Origin: GMQP-bins7 sp963776565
GTDB lineage: Bacteria > Actinomycetota > Thermoleophilia > Gaiellales > Gaiellaceae
Direction: 5' to 3'
Assembly (NCBI GenBank): GCA_963776565.1
Contig: CAVZNF010000005.1
Location: 62,001 to 126,000, forward strand
Length of the DNA stretch: 64,000 bases
Positions 1-9,546 of the stretch are shown here, piece after piece. Numbering within the stretch: the first letter of the stretch is position 1; every line of letters starts with the position of its first letter. The translations under genes and the position numbers were made by a program. Below the pieces are notes generated by a model. That model saw only the letters and a list, made by a program, of their open reading frames with translations. It had not been told where the DNA came from and did not search any database.

Positions 1-1
1 C

Positions 2-877
2 CCGGATGTCGCGTCGTCCGAGAACGCGACCGCCGTGGCCTTGGGCGAGAAGGTCAAGCGGCGCACGCCGGCGCCGAGCGCGACGACGATCACCGTGCTG
101 AACGGCAACGGCGTCTCCGGCTCGGCGTCGACTGCCGGCTACCTGCTGGATCAGCGCTCGTACCAGATCCTGACGCCGCCGAACGGCCTTCCGGCGAACG
201 CGCCGTCCTTCGACTACTTCCGCACCAAGGTCTACTACGACAAGTCGCGGCGCGGCGCCTCAGAGGCTGCGAAGAAGGTTGCGAACCTCTTCGCGTCGGC
301 CGAGCTCGAGCCGCTCCCTCGCAAGATCTCGCAGCTCGCGAACGGCGCGATGCTGACGGTCGTGGTCGGCCAGACGTTCCACGGCAGCCTCGCCTCGGCG
401 CCGATCGACCAGACGCCGAAGCGGGAGCGCCCGAATGTCTCGTACGCCCCGAACGCGTCGATCGACGAGCTGCGCGCGCGGCGCGAGCGGGTGTCGTTCC
501 CGCTCATGGTGCCGACCGTCATCGAGCGCAGCTCGTGGACGGACTCGGCGATGCCGGCGCGGCTCTACTGGATCGACCCGGGCAAGAAGCACAAGGCGAT
601 GCGACTCGTCTATCACATGGGGTCGAACGAGTACTGGGGCGTGCAGATGACGGACTGGGACGACGCTCCGGTGCTCGCGGACAAGAGCCTTACGCGCCGT
701 ATCGGTGGGCGTATCTACGACCTCTACTACAACGGCCCCAAGCTCCACATGGTCGTCCTGCGAACGCCCAACGCCCGCTACTGGGTGGTCAACACGCTCC
801 TCGATCGGCTCTCGAACGAGACGATGATCGCGATCGCCAAGGGCCTGAAGCCGCTCGGCTCCGTGAAGAGGACCTAG
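2..877 (+). CDS. LytR_C-domain protein, 3' part (LytR-CpsA-Psr type?)
   Basis: The gene enters the window from the left: its frame is open to base 2, so the GTG at 35 is probably internal. The visible part begins in a LytR C-terminal-type domain, with a strand TITVLNGNG, a GSASTAGYLL helix and a closing strand MLTVVVG near base 365. In the family this domain follows the LytR-CpsA-Psr catalytic domain, which attaches glycopolymers to peptidoglycan outside the membrane. About 140 further residues (bases 430-877), rich in Tyr and Trp, form a C-terminal extension I do not recognise. Three bases separate the stop from the sugar-nucleotide dehydrogenase downstream, so the genes are probably one operon making and attaching surface sugar. 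Domain call fairly sure; catalytic half not visible. Confidence 0.6.
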   Translation, partial: PDVASSENATAVALGEKVKRRTPAPSATTITVLNGNGVSGSASTAGYLLDQRSYQILTPPNGLPANAPSFDYFRTKVYYDKSRRGASEAAKKVANLFASAELEPLPRKISQLANGAMLTVVVGQTFHGSLASAPIDQTPKRERPNVSYAPNASIDELRARRERVSFPLMVPTVIERSSWTDSAMPARLYWIDPGKKHKAMRLVYHMGSNEYWGVQMTDWDDAPVLADKSLTRRIGGRIYDLYYNGPKLHMVVLRTPNARYWVVNTLLDRLSNETMIAIAKGLKPLGSVKRT

Positions 878-880
878 CAC

Positions 881-2161
881 GTGCGCGTCGCCGTCTTCGG
901 CGCGGGCTACGTCGGTCTCGTCACGGGCGCCTGCTTCGCGGAGCTCGGGCACGAGGTCGTCGTGCGCGACATCGTCGAAGCGAAGATCGACGCGCTTCGA
1001 CGACGGCCGGGTTCCGATCCACGAGCCCGGGCTCGTGGAGCTTCTCGCGTCGAACCGCGAGCGCCTGAGCTTCACGACCGACGTCGGCGAGGCGGTCGCG
1101 AACGCGGACGTCGTCTACATCGCGGTCGGAACGCCGCCGACGTACTCGGGCGACGCCGATCTCTCGGACGTCTGGACGGTCGTGGACGAGTTGCCTCAGG
1201 TCGACCGCCGGATCGTCCTCGCGATGAAGAGCACCGTTCCGGTCGGGACAGGCCGCGCCGTCCGCCACCGGCTCGACGACCGGGGGCTCGCAAACGTCGG
1301 CTACGCCTCGAATCCGGAATTCACGGCCGAAGGCACGGCGGTCCGTGACTTCATGCAGCCCGATCGCGTCGTGATCGGCGCGTTCGACGAGGCCGACGCG
1401 GACGTCGTCGCCGCGCTCCACGAGGGCATCGACGCGCAGATCGTGCGCACCGACGTCGCGTCCGCGGAGATGGTCAAGCTCGCGTCGAATGCCGCCCTGA
1501 TGACGCGCGTCAGCTTCATCAACGAGATCGCCAACGTCTGCGAAGCGACTGGAGCGGACGTCGTCGCCGTTGCCGAGGCCGTCGGCCTCGATCGCCGGAT
1601 CGGCCCGTCGTTCCTCCGCGCCGGAATCGGGTACGGCGGCTCCTGCTTCCCGAAGGACTCGCTCGCGCTCAAGCAGCTCGCGGCGAACTCGGGCTACAAC
1701 TTCCAACTCCTGAACGCGGTCATCGAGGTGAACGAGCTGCAGAAGCGACGCGTCATCGGGAAGCTCGAGCGGCGGCTCGGACCGCTCCGTGGGAAGCGGA
1801 TCGCGCTCCTCGGGCTCGCGTTCAAGCCGGGCACCGACGACATGCGTGAGGCGCCGAGCCTCGTCCTCGCGGGCCGGCTCCTCTCCGAGGGGGCGGACGT
1901 CACGGCATGGGACCCGGTTGCGAACGGCGAGGCGCACCTGCACGGTGTCGAGATCGCGAAGACGGCACTCGATGCGCTCGACGGCGCAGACGCTGCGGTG
2001 GTCGTCACCGAATGGCCCGAGCTGCGCGAGCTCGACTGGGCCGCGGCGGCCGAGCGCATGCGAAGCGCGGTGATCGTGGACGGGCGCAACCTGCTGGATC
2101 CCGACGAGATGCGCTCGCTCGGTTTCACCTACGAAGGCATCGGGCGCCCGCGTCGTCATGA
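881..2161 (+). CDS. UDP-glucose/GDP-mannose dehydrogenase family protein (frameshifted)
   Basis: NAD-dependent sugar-nucleotide dehydrogenase that oxidises the C6 hydroxyl of a UDP- or GDP-sugar to a uronic acid. The N-terminal Rossmann motif VAVFGAGYVGLVTG is directly after the GTG start. The catalytic-Cys motif GGSCFPKDSLAL lies near base 1640 and the C-terminal AFKPGTDDMREAPS near 1825. Two single-base shifts are needed for a full-length protein: one extra base near 1000 (between ALR and the expected DGRVPIHEPG) and one missing base near 2150, after which the frame would end at the TGA at 2159, overlapping the next ATG (ATGA). About 425 residues when repaired, normal for the family. It sits with a nucleotidyltransferase and a cupin, a typical activated-sugar set. 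Confidence 0.85.
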
Positions 2162-3274
2162 GCCTTCCCGGCGGTCGATCCTCGTGGAGGGCAGGGCACG
2201 AGGCTCCGACCGCTCACCGATCGCACGCGCAAGGACATGCTGCCGATCGTCGACCGGCCGCTCCTCGCCTACACGTTCGAGCATCTCGCGCGGCACGGCG
2301 TCGAGCATGCCGTCATCTCGTGCGGGTACCTGCCGGATCAGATCGAGGCGGGCTTCGGCACCCACCACGACGGCCTGTCGCTCGACTACGCGGTCGAGGA
2401 CGAGCCGCTCGGCACCGGGGGAGCGATCGGCTTCGCCGGGCGCGAGCTCGACGAGAGCTTCTTCGCGCTCAACGGCGACTCGCTGCGCGAGGCCGACCTC
2501 GGCGAGCTGGTGGCGTTCCATCGCTCGACCGGCGCCAAGGCGACGATCCTGCTCACGCCGGTCGCCGACCCGAGCCGATACGGGCTCGTTCGCACCGCCG
2601 CGGACGGACGTGTCGAGACGTTCCTCGAGAAGCCGCGGCCCGACGAGATCGACACCGACCTGATCAACGCCGGCCTCTACGTGCTCGAGCCCGAGGTGCT
2701 CGATCTCGTCCCGCCGGGTCGCTCCGTCTCGATCGAGCGCGAGGTCTTCCCGCGGCTCGCCGAACATGGCTCCGTCTTCGGCATCGCGCTTCCCGGGTAC
2801 TGGCTCGACGTCGGCACACCGGAGTCCTATCTCCAGGCGCACCGCGACGTGCTCGAGCGCATCTTCCAGACGGAGGTCGGCGATGCCCTCGGCACCGACT
2901 TCACGCTCGTCGACCCGGCTGCGGATGTTCATCCCCGCGCCAAGCTCGTTCCACCCGTGTACGTCGGCCCGGGCGCAGTCGTCGAGGAGGGCGCGCGTCT
3001 CGGGAGCCTCGCCGTGCTCGGAGCGGGTGCAACGCTCGCAGCCGGCGGGGTCGTGGAGAACGCCGTCGTGGGCGCTCGCACGAGTGTCGGCGCCGACGCC
3101 AGCGTCGTCGGCTCCCTCGTCGGCGCCGACGCCGAGATCGGCGCGGGCTGCGAGCTGCACAATCTCGCGGTCGTCGGGCCGGGCGCAGTGGTCGGCGCGC
3201 GCAACGTGCTCGATCACGGCCTCCGCGTCGGTGCGGGACAGCACATTCCCGACGAGGCGCTGCGCTTCTCGTGA
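2158..3274 (+). CDS. sugar-phosphate nucleotidyltransferase with left-handed beta-helix tail (frameshifted at 5' end)
   Basis: Makes a nucleotide sugar from a sugar-1-phosphate and NTP. The motif GQGTRLRPLTDRTRKDMLP (bases 2189-2245), the NGDS metal/substrate loop (near 2472) and FLEKPRP (near 2622) are those of the mannose-1-phosphate guanylyltransferase/glucose-1-phosphate thymidylyltransferase family. From about residue 255 the chain becomes hexapeptide repeats rich in Gly, Ala and Val (GPGAVVEEGARLG, GADAEIGAG), a left-handed beta-helix. The start is damaged: the ATG at 2158 needs compensating indels between 2168 and 2190 to give an expected AVILVGGQGTRL N-terminus. The exact sugar cannot be told from sequence. 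It overlaps the neighbouring genes by 4 nt on each side, so translation is coupled. Confidence 0.85.
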
Positions 3275-3648
3275 GCCGCTACTCGGCGACGCCGCGCAAG
3301 GTCGAGAAGCCGTGGGGCTGGGAGCTCGTCTGGGCTGAGGCCGAGGACTACGTCGGCAAGCTCCTGTTCGTTCGCGCGGGCGAGTCGCTGAGCCTGCAGT
3401 ACCACGAGGTCAAGGACGAGTCGTGGCTCGTGCAGGAGGGTCGCGCCACGCTCGAGCTCGGTGATGTGGGGGATGAGCTCGAGACGTTCGAGATCGCCGC
3501 AGGCGATGCGTTCCGCTTCCGGCCGCGAACGGTTCACCGCGTCACCGCGGTCGAGGACACACTCGTCATCGAGGTCTCAACGCCGCAGCTCACCGATGTC
3601 GTGCGCCTCGAGGACCGCTACGGGCGCGCGGGCACGTCAGAACCTTGA
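3271..3648 (+). CDS. cupin domain protein, type II mannose-6-phosphate isomerase-like
   Basis: A 125-residue single-cupin protein that starts with GTG inside the stop of the preceding gene (GTGA overlap). It carries the KPWGWELVWAE opening and the LSLQYHEVKDESWLVQEG metal-binding segment, which match the C-terminal isomerase domain of bifunctional ManC/type II phosphomannose isomerases; a second conserved segment is FRFRPRTVHRV. Because the guanylyltransferase domain is the separate upstream gene, the pair may equal a split ManC that interconverts fructose-6-P, mannose-6-P and GDP-mannose. A plain sugar-binding cupin is the alternative. Ends 25 bases before the next start, where transcription appears to restart. 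Confidence 0.75.
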   Translation: MSRYSATPRKVEKPWGWELVWAEAEDYVGKLLFVRAGESLSLQYHEVKDESWLVQEGRATLELGDVGDELETFEIAAGDAFRFRPRTVHRVTAVEDTLVIEVSTPQLTDVVRLEDRYGRAGTSEP

Positions 3649-3673
3649 CACGACTCTGATAAGGTATGCCGCG

Positions 3674-4033
3674 ATGCGGCCGTGGATGACGATCGGAGAG
3701 ACGAGCCGGCGCTCGGGCTGGTCGCCGCGCATGCTCCGCTACCTGGAGCAGGTGGGGCTCGTCGTGCCCGGTCGCAGCGACGCCGGCTACCGCCGCTACG
3801 GCATCCGCGAGCTCAACCAGCTGAATGCGCTGAGCGAGCTGCGCGCCCGCTTCGGCGTCGAGCTGGCCGAGCTCGAGTTCGCACTTCGCCTGCGACGTGA
3901 GCCTGCGCTGCGCGCCGCCGTCGAGACCTGGCTGGCCGGGACGACCGTCCCCGAGCCCGAGCAGCCCAATCCCGCCTGGGTCGAATGGGAGCAGCGCAAG
4001 CACGAGCGACTGCTCGTCACCGACGCGGCCTGA
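3674..4033 (+). CDS. MerR-family transcriptional regulator
   Basis: A 119-residue protein with an N-terminal MerR winged helix: TIGETSRRSGWSPRMLRYLE, then GLVVPGRSDAGYRRYG, then a helix RELNQLNALSELRARFG. The dimerising region is short, with no Cys cluster or large effector domain, so the signal is unknown. It lies 36 bases upstream of ahcY in the same direction and is a good candidate regulator of the methyl-cycle operon. A TAAGGT box (3660-3665) lies 8 bases before the ATG, so the message may be nearly leaderless. A TTGACA at 3645 is too close (9 bases) to that box to act as its -35. Confidence 0.8.
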   Translation: MRPWMTIGETSRRSGWSPRMLRYLEQVGLVVPGRSDAGYRRYGIRELNQLNALSELRARFGVELAELEFALRLRREPALRAAVETWLAGTTVPEPEQPNPAWVEWEQRKHERLLVTDAA

Positions 4034-4069
4034 GATTTCACCAACCGACCACACCCGAAGAGAGGATCC

Positions 4070-5339
4070 ATGGCAACCACACAGCGATACGACGTGAAGG
4101 ATCTGGCGCTCGCCCCCGAAGGCGTGCGGCGGATTGCGTGGGCCGACCGGCAGATGCCGGTGCTCGCGGCGATCCGCGAGCGCTTCGAGCGCGAGCAGCC
4201 GCTCGCCGGGCACCGCATCTCCGCGTGTCTGCACGTGACGACCGAGACGGCGAACCTCGCCCGCACGCTGTCGGCGGGCGGCGCCGATGTCGTGCTCTGC
4301 GCGTCCAACCCGCTCTCGACGCAGGACGACGTCGCGGCTGCCCTCGTCGACGAGTACGGCGTCGGCGTGTTCGCGATCAAGGGAGAGGACAACGACACGT
4401 ACTACCGCCACATCGAGGCCGCGGTCGATCACCGTCCGCACCTGACGATGGACGACGGCGCCGACGTGATCGGCGTGCTCCACTCGGCCCGCCGCGAGCA
4501 GCTCGGCGACGTGATCGCCGGCACGGAGGAGACGACCACTGGCGTGATCCGGCTCAAGGCTCTCGAGCGCGACGGCAAGCTCGGCTTTCCCGGTGATCGC
4601 TGTCAACGAGGCGCGCACGAAGCACCTCTTCGACAACCGCTACGGGACCGGCCAGTCGACGATCGACGGGATCATCCGCGCGACCAACGTCCTGCTCGCC
4701 GGCAAGCGCTTCGTCGTCGCCGGCTATGGCTGGACCGGACGTGGCGTGGCGATGCGGGCTCGTGGAATGGGGTCACACGTCATCGTCACCGAGGTCGATC
4801 CGATGCGCGCGCTCGAGGCGACGATGGAGGGCTACGAGGTCCTCACCATGGACGTCGCTGCCGCTGTCGGCGACCTCTTCTGCACCGCCACCGGCGACAA
4901 GAACGTGATCACGCGCTCACACATGGAGCGGATGAAGGATGGCGCGATCCTCGCCAACACCGGTCACTTCAACGTCGAGATCGAGATCGGCGCGCTGCGC
5001 GACCTCGCGGTCGAGACACGTGAGGCGCGGGCGTACGTCGACGAGTTCACGATGGCGGACGGCCGGCGGATCTATCTCATCGGTGAGGGGCGGCTCGTGA
5101 ATCTTGCTGCAGCAGAGGGTCACCCCGCGCTCGTCATGGACATGTCGTTCGCGAACCAGGCGCTGTCCGCCGAGTGGGTCATCCAGAACGCGGCGACGCT
5201 CGAGCGCAAGGTCTACGACGTGCCGAAGGACATCGACGACGAGATCGCGCGGCTCAAGCTCGCGACGATGGGCATCGACATCGACCAGCTGACGGAGGAG
5301 CAGGCGCGGTACCTCGCCTCGTGGGACGAAGGGACCTGA
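4070..5339 (+). CDS. ahcY: adenosylhomocysteinase (frameshifted)
   Basis: Hydrolyses S-adenosylhomocysteine to adenosine and homocysteine in the cytoplasm, using bound NAD. Visible landmarks are SACLHVTTETANLA, CASNPLSTQDDVAAAL, GVFAIKGEDNDTYYRH, the NAD-binding GYGWTGRGVAMRARG and TNTGHFNVEIE-type segment (ANTGHFNVEIE). One extra base in the run near 4590 splits it: upstream ends LGFP, downstream resumes VIAVNEARTKHLFDNRYGTG. Repaired length is about 422 residues, normal for the shorter bacterial type. AGAGAGGA lies 7 bases before the ATG as ribosome-binding site. Followed by mtnA with a 19-base overlap. No SAH riboswitch fits in the 36-base leader. Confidence 0.93.
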
Positions 5340-6289
5340 GCCCAGAGAGCATCGTTCGCCTCGAGGACGACGCCGTGGTCGTGCTCGACCAGCGGCGTCT
5401 GCCGGACGAGGAGGTCGAGCTGCGGTGCGCGTCGGCGGCGGACGTCGCCGACGCCATCCGCACGCTCGCCGTTCGGGGCGCTCCAGCGATCGGTGTCGCG
5501 GCGGGCTACGGGCTCGCCTTGGCGGCTCAGCACGGAGAGGACCTGGACAGGGCGTACGAGGTGCTCGTGTCCTCCCGTCCGACTGCAGTCAACCTTCGCT
5601 GGGCGCTCGACGAGCTGCGCGACGATCCCACTCCCGAGCGGGCGCGCGCACTGCACGAGGTAGAGGTCGCGCGCTGTCGGCGGATGGGTCAGCACGCCGC
5701 CGCGCTCGTGCCGGCCGGAGCGCGCCTCCTCACGCACTGCAACACGGGCGCGCTCGCCACCGGTGGCTATGGATCGGCGCTCGGCGCGGTGCGCGCTGCG
5801 TGGGAGGATGGGCTCGTCGAGCACGTCTGGGTCGACGAGACCCGGCCGCTCCTCCAGGGTGAGCGCCTGACCGCATGGGAGCTCGAGACGTTGGGTATCC
5901 CGTTCTCCGTGATCGTTGACGGAGCAGCCGCGTCGCTCATGCGGGCCGGCGAAGTCGATGCGGTGCTCACCGGGGCGGACCGGATCGCCGCCAACGGCGA
6001 CGTCGCGAACAAGGTCGGCACGTATGCGCTCGCTGTCGCCGCGGCGCATCACGATCTCCCGTTCTACGTCGTCGCACCGACCTCGACGGTCGATGCCGCC
6101 GCTGCGACTGGCGCGGACATTCCGATCGAGGAGCGCGACCCGCACGAGGTCACGCCACGCTTTCCGGCGCGCAACCCGGCGTTCGACGTCACTCCAGCCG
6201 AGCTCGTCACCGCGATCGTCACCGAGGTGGGCGTCCATCGCGCTCCGTACGGGTCCTCGCTTCCCACGCTTCTGCGCAGCGGATCGTGA
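5321..6289 (+). CDS. mtnA: S-methyl-5-thioribose-1-phosphate isomerase
   Basis: Converts methylthioribose-1-phosphate to methylthioribulose-1-phosphate in methionine salvage. All family blocks are present: VRGAPAIGVAAGYG, SSRPTAVNLRWAL, the catalytic-Cys THCNTGALATGG, VDETRPLLQGERLTAWEL, and the catalytic-Asp block LTGADRIAANGDVANKVGT. The GTG at 5321 gives 322 residues, slightly short; it lies inside the end of ahcY. A CTG at 5336 is another possible start. Later salvage enzymes (mtnB, mtnC, mtnD) are not in the window. In some bacteria MtnA-like proteins serve deoxyribose or ribulose pathways, so the exact substrate is inferred from family and the ahcY context. Confidence 0.9.
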   Translation: MGRRDLSPESIVRLEDDAVVVLDQRRLPDEEVELRCASAADVADAIRTLAVRGAPAIGVAAGYGLALAAQHGEDLDRAYEVLVSSRPTAVNLRWALDELRDDPTPERARALHEVEVARCRRMGQHAAALVPAGARLLTHCNTGALATGGYGSALGAVRAAWEDGLVEHVWVDETRPLLQGERLTAWELETLGIPFSVIVDGAAASLMRAGEVDAVLTGADRIAANGDVANKVGTYALAVAAAHHDLPFYVVAPTSTVDAAAATGADIPIEERDPHEVTPRFPARNPAFDVTPAELVTAIVTEVGVHRAPYGSSLPTLLRSGS

Positions 6290-7387
6290 TCGACGTCGAT
6301 CGCGAGACCGCGGCGGTGCTCGAGCGCTTCGGGTTCGACGAGCCCCTCTTCGAGTCCCTGCGCGCGCAGGTCGCCGCGGGCGAGCTTTCCCCTGCCTCGA
6401 ACCTCGTCCAGGGCTCGATCGAGCCGCCGCGCGACGACGACATCACGAAGCTGCCTGCAACGGGCGACGCGCGGTACGAGAGCGCACGCGCCGCGGGGCT
6501 CGAGGCGCTCGAGCGGGGCGAGGTCGCGCAGGTCGTCCTCGCCGGCGGCATGGCGACGCGTTTCGGCGGTGTCGTCAAGGCGGTCCTCACGGCGGTGGAT
6601 GGCAAGAGCTTCCTCGAGGCGAAGCTCGTGCAGACCGCGAGACTCGAGCAGGCGCTCGCGTGCGTGGTTCCCGTGGCGCTGATGACGAGCTTCGCGACCG
6701 ACGAGGCGATCCGCGCGCACGTCGTCGAGCGCGACCTCGGAGAGCCGCTCGTGTTCAACCAGTTCGTCTCGCTCCGGCTCGAGACCTCGGGCGAGGTCTT
6801 TCGTGAAGAGAGCGGGAAGGCGTCGCTCTACGCTCCTGGCCACGGCGACCTCTTTCAGGCACTTCGCCGATCCGGGACGCTCGCTGCCCTTCGCGAGCGG
6901 GGAGTCCGGATCGTGATGGTGTCCAACGTCGACAACCTCGGCGCGCGCGTCGATCCGGTCGTCGTCGGTATGCACCTCCTCGGTCAGCGGCCGCTGACCT
7001 GCGAGGTCGCGCGCAAGGAGGGCGACATGGGAGGGGCGCCGGTGCGCGTCGACGGGAAGCTCCAGCTCGTGGAGGGCCCGCGCTTCCCGCCCTCGTTCGA
7101 GCAGGATCAACGCGCCGGTCTTCAACACGAACTCGGCGCTCATCGACATGGATGCGCTCGACGTCGACTACGACCTCACCTGGCTGTACGTGCGCAAGGC
7201 GGTCGCCGGGCGAGACGCCGTCCAGCTCGAGCGCCTCTATCACGAGGTTTCGGCGATCGTGCCCGCGCAGTACCTCGAGGTGCCGCGTCGCGGCCCGCGC
7301 GGTCGCTTCTCGCCGATCAAGACCCCCGCCGATCTCGAGCGCGCGCAGGACGACTTGCGCGAGCTCGTCGCAGCGTCGCCGCTCTGA
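6286..7387 (+). CDS. UDP-sugar pyrophosphorylase family (UDPGP) uridylyltransferase (frameshifted)
   Basis: About 367 residues after repair. The motif VVLAGGMATRFGGVVKAV matches the nucleotide-binding loop of eukaryotic-type UDP-glucose and UDP-GlcNAc pyrophosphorylases; SLYAPGHGDLFQALR and MVSNVDNLGARVDP are further UDPGP blocks. It differs from the GalU/RmlA-type enzymes usual in bacteria. One base is missing near 7108: upstream ends PPSFEQD, downstream continues INAPVFNTNSALIDMDAL. The start GTG overlaps the mtnA stop (GTGA). Role in the operon is unclear; a UDP-sugar supply for the surface-sugar cluster upstream is an inference. Confidence 0.75.
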
Positions 7388-7444
7388 CGTAACGCCGAGC
7401 GGACTTGACGCGAACTCGGCACGAAGGCGTTGACCCTTCGTGCG

Positions 7445-7450
7445 TACCGT
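7445..7450 (+). promoter_or_regulatory. -10 box of a leaderless promoter for the comF-like gene
   Basis: TACCGT lies 6 bases before the GTG at 7457. The same TANNNT-6/7-start arrangement recurs before ten other genes in this window, and supports GTG 7457 over the TTG at 7430. Confidence 0.5.
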
Positions 7451-7456
7451 CGGTGC

Positions 7457-8120
7457 GTGCGGGTGCTCGATCTGCTGCTGCCGGAGCGGTGTGCGGTCTG
7501 TGAAGTGCCTGGACGAGCGCTGTGCGACGCATGTCGCGGATCGCTGACGAGACTCGTGCCGCCTGTCTGCGAGCGGTGTGGTTCGCCCGGCCCGTGGCCC
7601 GTGCGTCGCTGTGCCGAGTGCTCGGGAAGGCGGCTCGCGTTCGCCTCGGCGCGCTCGGCGGTCGTGTACGACGCGCGTGCTCGGGCGCTCGTTCGTGCAT
7701 GGAAGGAACGTGGGCGACGTCGGCTCGCTGCGTGACGCCGCCGCACTCGTTGCGAGCGTGGTTCTGCGCCCCGCGGTCGACGGCCTCGTGCCCGTTCCGG
7801 GCGACCCGGAACGGGCGTGGCAGCGCGGCGACGTCCCCGCGCACGGCCTTGCGAGCGAGCTCGGGCAGAACTGGGCGCTGCCGGTCGTCGACGTCCTCGA
7901 ACGCCGTCGCGCGCTGCCGCGCCAGCGTGGGCTCTCCCTCGACGAGCGTCGCCGCAACGTGCGCGGAAGCGTGGGCGCGCGCTCCGAGGTCGCGCCACGC
8001 GTCTGCGTTGTCGACGACGTCTACACGTCCGGCGCGACCGTCGACGCCTGCGCGTCGGCGTGCCGACGGGCCGGAGCGAGCCAAGTGGAGGTGATCACGT
8101 TCGCGCGGGCCGTCCGTTAG
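7457..8120 (+). CDS. ComF-like double zinc ribbon/phosphoribosyltransferase protein (frameshifted)
   Basis: The N-terminus LDLLLPERCAVCEVPGRALCDAC plus CERCGSPG and CAEC forms the Cys-rich zinc ribbon of ComF/GntX proteins; the C-terminus has the phosphoribosyltransferase PRPP loop VCVVDDVYTSGATVDACA (near 8005). ComF supports DNA uptake in competent Gram-positives, but the protein is kept in many non-competent bacteria where its role is unknown. A base is missing near 7732, where ARALVRAWKERGRRRLAA meets the next frame at AAALVASVVLRP. Start chosen at GTG 7457 because it restores the usual short N-terminus and has a leaderless promoter. Position ahead of hpf and secA is the usual actinobacterial order. 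Confidence 0.8.
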
Positions 8121-8164
8121 ATTGAGAGTCACCGTCAGCCACGATCCCGAAAGGAGCGCCAGAG

Positions 8165-8530
8165 ATGCAGCTCCAGGTCAAGGCCCAGCACGGCACCGTC
8201 CCGGACGCGGTTCGCTCGTACGCCGAGAAGCGCCTCGCGAAGCTCTCGCGCCGGCTGTACGAAGGGACGATCGTCGAGGTGACCTTCTCGCGCGAGCGCA
8301 ATCCGTCGATTCGCGAGGACCACGTGGCCGAGGGTGTCGTGTTCACGAAGGGACCGAACCTCGTCGCGCGTGAGTCGGCAACGACATACGAGGCCGCGAT
8401 CGACCAGCTCGTCGACAAGCTCGAGCGGCAGATCGAGCGCTATCGCGACAAGCGCGTGCGGGAGCCGCGACGGGTCGCGCGCAAGCCCAAGAGCGATCCT
8501 GCTGGCACTGGCGAGGAAGAGGCGGCGTAG
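8165..8530 (+). CDS. hpf: ribosome hibernation promoting factor/ribosome-associated inhibitor, short form
   Basis: A 121-residue HPF/YfiA-fold protein: MQLQVKAQHGTVPDAVRSYA, then KLSRRLYEGTIVEVTFS, then a basic helix YEAAIDQLVDKLERQIERYRDK. HPF binds the 30S decoding centre and silences ribosomes in stationary phase. The C-terminal dimerisation domain of the long form usual in Actinobacteria is absent; the chain ends in a charged tail, so it should act like short HPF/YfiA and not dimerise ribosomes through its own tail. GAAAGGAG precedes the ATG. It lies 44 bases after comF and overlaps the next gene region at its TAG. Confidence 0.9.
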   Translation: MQLQVKAQHGTVPDAVRSYAEKRLAKLSRRLYEGTIVEVTFSRERNPSIREDHVAEGVVFTKGPNLVARESATTYEAAIDQLVDKLERQIERYRDKRVREPRRVARKPKSDPAGTGEEEAA

Positions 8531-8532
8531 TG

Positions 8533-9024
8533 ATGCCACTCGATCCGGGTCGTGAGTGGCTCGCTGCCGGCATCACGGGGCTTCAGCGTCAGCGCGAGTG
8601 GGACGCCGTCGCCACGGCCGACGGTGACGGCACGCCGGGCGACGAGGTGGAGTTCGTTGCGCTCGACGACGGGACGTTCGTGCTCGAGTCAGACGGCAGC
8701 GCGGATCCCGCGCCGTTCGCGGCGGCCCTCGGCGACAGCATCGCGACGCCGTATCGTGCGCTCGCCGTGAAGCGCCAGGAAGTGTGGGCGGTAGGAGCGG
8801 TGGGGATCGAGGTCGGCCGGCTGGAGCCAGAGCCCCGCGGCGACGAGCTCGAGCTGACGTGGAACGGATCGGAGCTGGAGCTCACGATCGACGACCTGCC
8901 GGCCGAGCCGACGCGGGCGGCGGCGCTCGAGCGTCTGGCCAGCGAGCGTGTTGACGGTGCCTACGCCGCCCACGCGCACAGGCTGCGCGGGGATCTGTGG
9001 GAGCTCTCCGTGCTCGCGCTCTAG
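8533..9024 (+). CDS. conserved hypothetical protein between hpf and secA
   Basis: A 163-residue acidic protein with no signal peptide or membrane segment. The sequence (PGREWLAAGITGLQRQREWD, VEFVALDDGTFVLESDG, YRALAVKRQEVWAVGA) has coding-type composition but no motif I recognise. ATG at 8533 is preferred to the GTG at 8530, which shares a base with the hpf stop. It is co-directional with hpf, probably co-transcribed, and converges on the cyclic-nucleotide-binding gene with only 13 bases between the stops. Confidence 0.65.
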   Translation: MPLDPGREWLAAGITGLQRQREWDAVATADGDGTPGDEVEFVALDDGTFVLESDGSADPAPFAAALGDSIATPYRALAVKRQEVWAVGAVGIEVGRLEPEPRGDELELTWNGSELELTIDDLPAEPTRAAALERLASERVDGAYAAHAHRLRGDLWELSVLAL

Positions 9025-9037
9025 GCGGGTCGCGCCG

Positions 9038-9437
9038 CTATGCGGCCGATGTGCCGAGGCGCTCGGCGATCGTCGCACGCAGAGCGGTGGCGATCTCGGG
9101 CGACTCGCGCTCGAGACGCCACAGGTCCCGGTTCAGGACCGTGATTAGCGTCATCGTCCGTCGCTGCGATCACCGTGGCGGTGCGCCGCCCCCCCGACAG
9201 CACGGCGATCTCACCGAACATGTCGCCCGGCCCGAGCGTCCGTACGACGGCTCCGTCGATGATCACGTCGGCCATGCCGGATGTGATCGCGAACATGCCG
9301 TAGCCGAAGTCGCCTTCCTGAACGAGCGTCGACCCCGCCTCGGCCGCGAGCTCCTCGCACGAGCCGGCGACGGAGGCTCGCTGATCGAGCGTCAGCCCCG
9401 CGAAGAGCGGAATCGCGTCGAGCTGGGTGGCGTCCAT
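9038..9437 (-). CDS. single-domain cyclic-nucleotide-binding (Crp-type cap) protein (frameshifted)
   Basis: Read from 9437 leftward. LDAIPLFAGLTLDQRASVA and EGDFGYGMFAITSGMADVIIDGAVV, then GPGDMFGEIAVLSGGRRTATV, are the strands and phosphate-binding cassette of a cNMP-binding domain. A single-base shift near 9152 follows VIAATD; the other frame continues MTLITVLNRDLWRLERESPE and ends TSAA at 9038. About 132 residues, so it is only the sensory domain with no DNA-binding or kinase part. It is divergent from secA across 109 bases. A close functional twin lies at 16911. Partner unknown; cyclic nucleotide binding is inferred from the fold. Confidence 0.75.
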
Positions 9438-9534
9438 CGCGCGACGTTATCCGCGAGACAGGTGACTCTCCGGTGAACGAGAAGTAACGGTCTGGTGACC
9501 GCTGCGGCACGAGTCGATCGACGAGACCAGCCGG

Positions 9535-9540
9535 TACCCT
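9535..9540 (+). promoter_or_regulatory. -10 box of a leaderless promoter for secA
   Basis: TACCCT with 6 bases to the GTG at 9547. No good -35 match stands 16-18 bases upstream. Confidence 0.55.
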
Positions 9541-9546
9541 AGGCCC

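Noticed and set aside
3645..3665. TTGACA as -35 of the MerR promoter
   Set aside because: It is only 9 bases from the TAAGGT box, far too short for a sigma-70 spacer.
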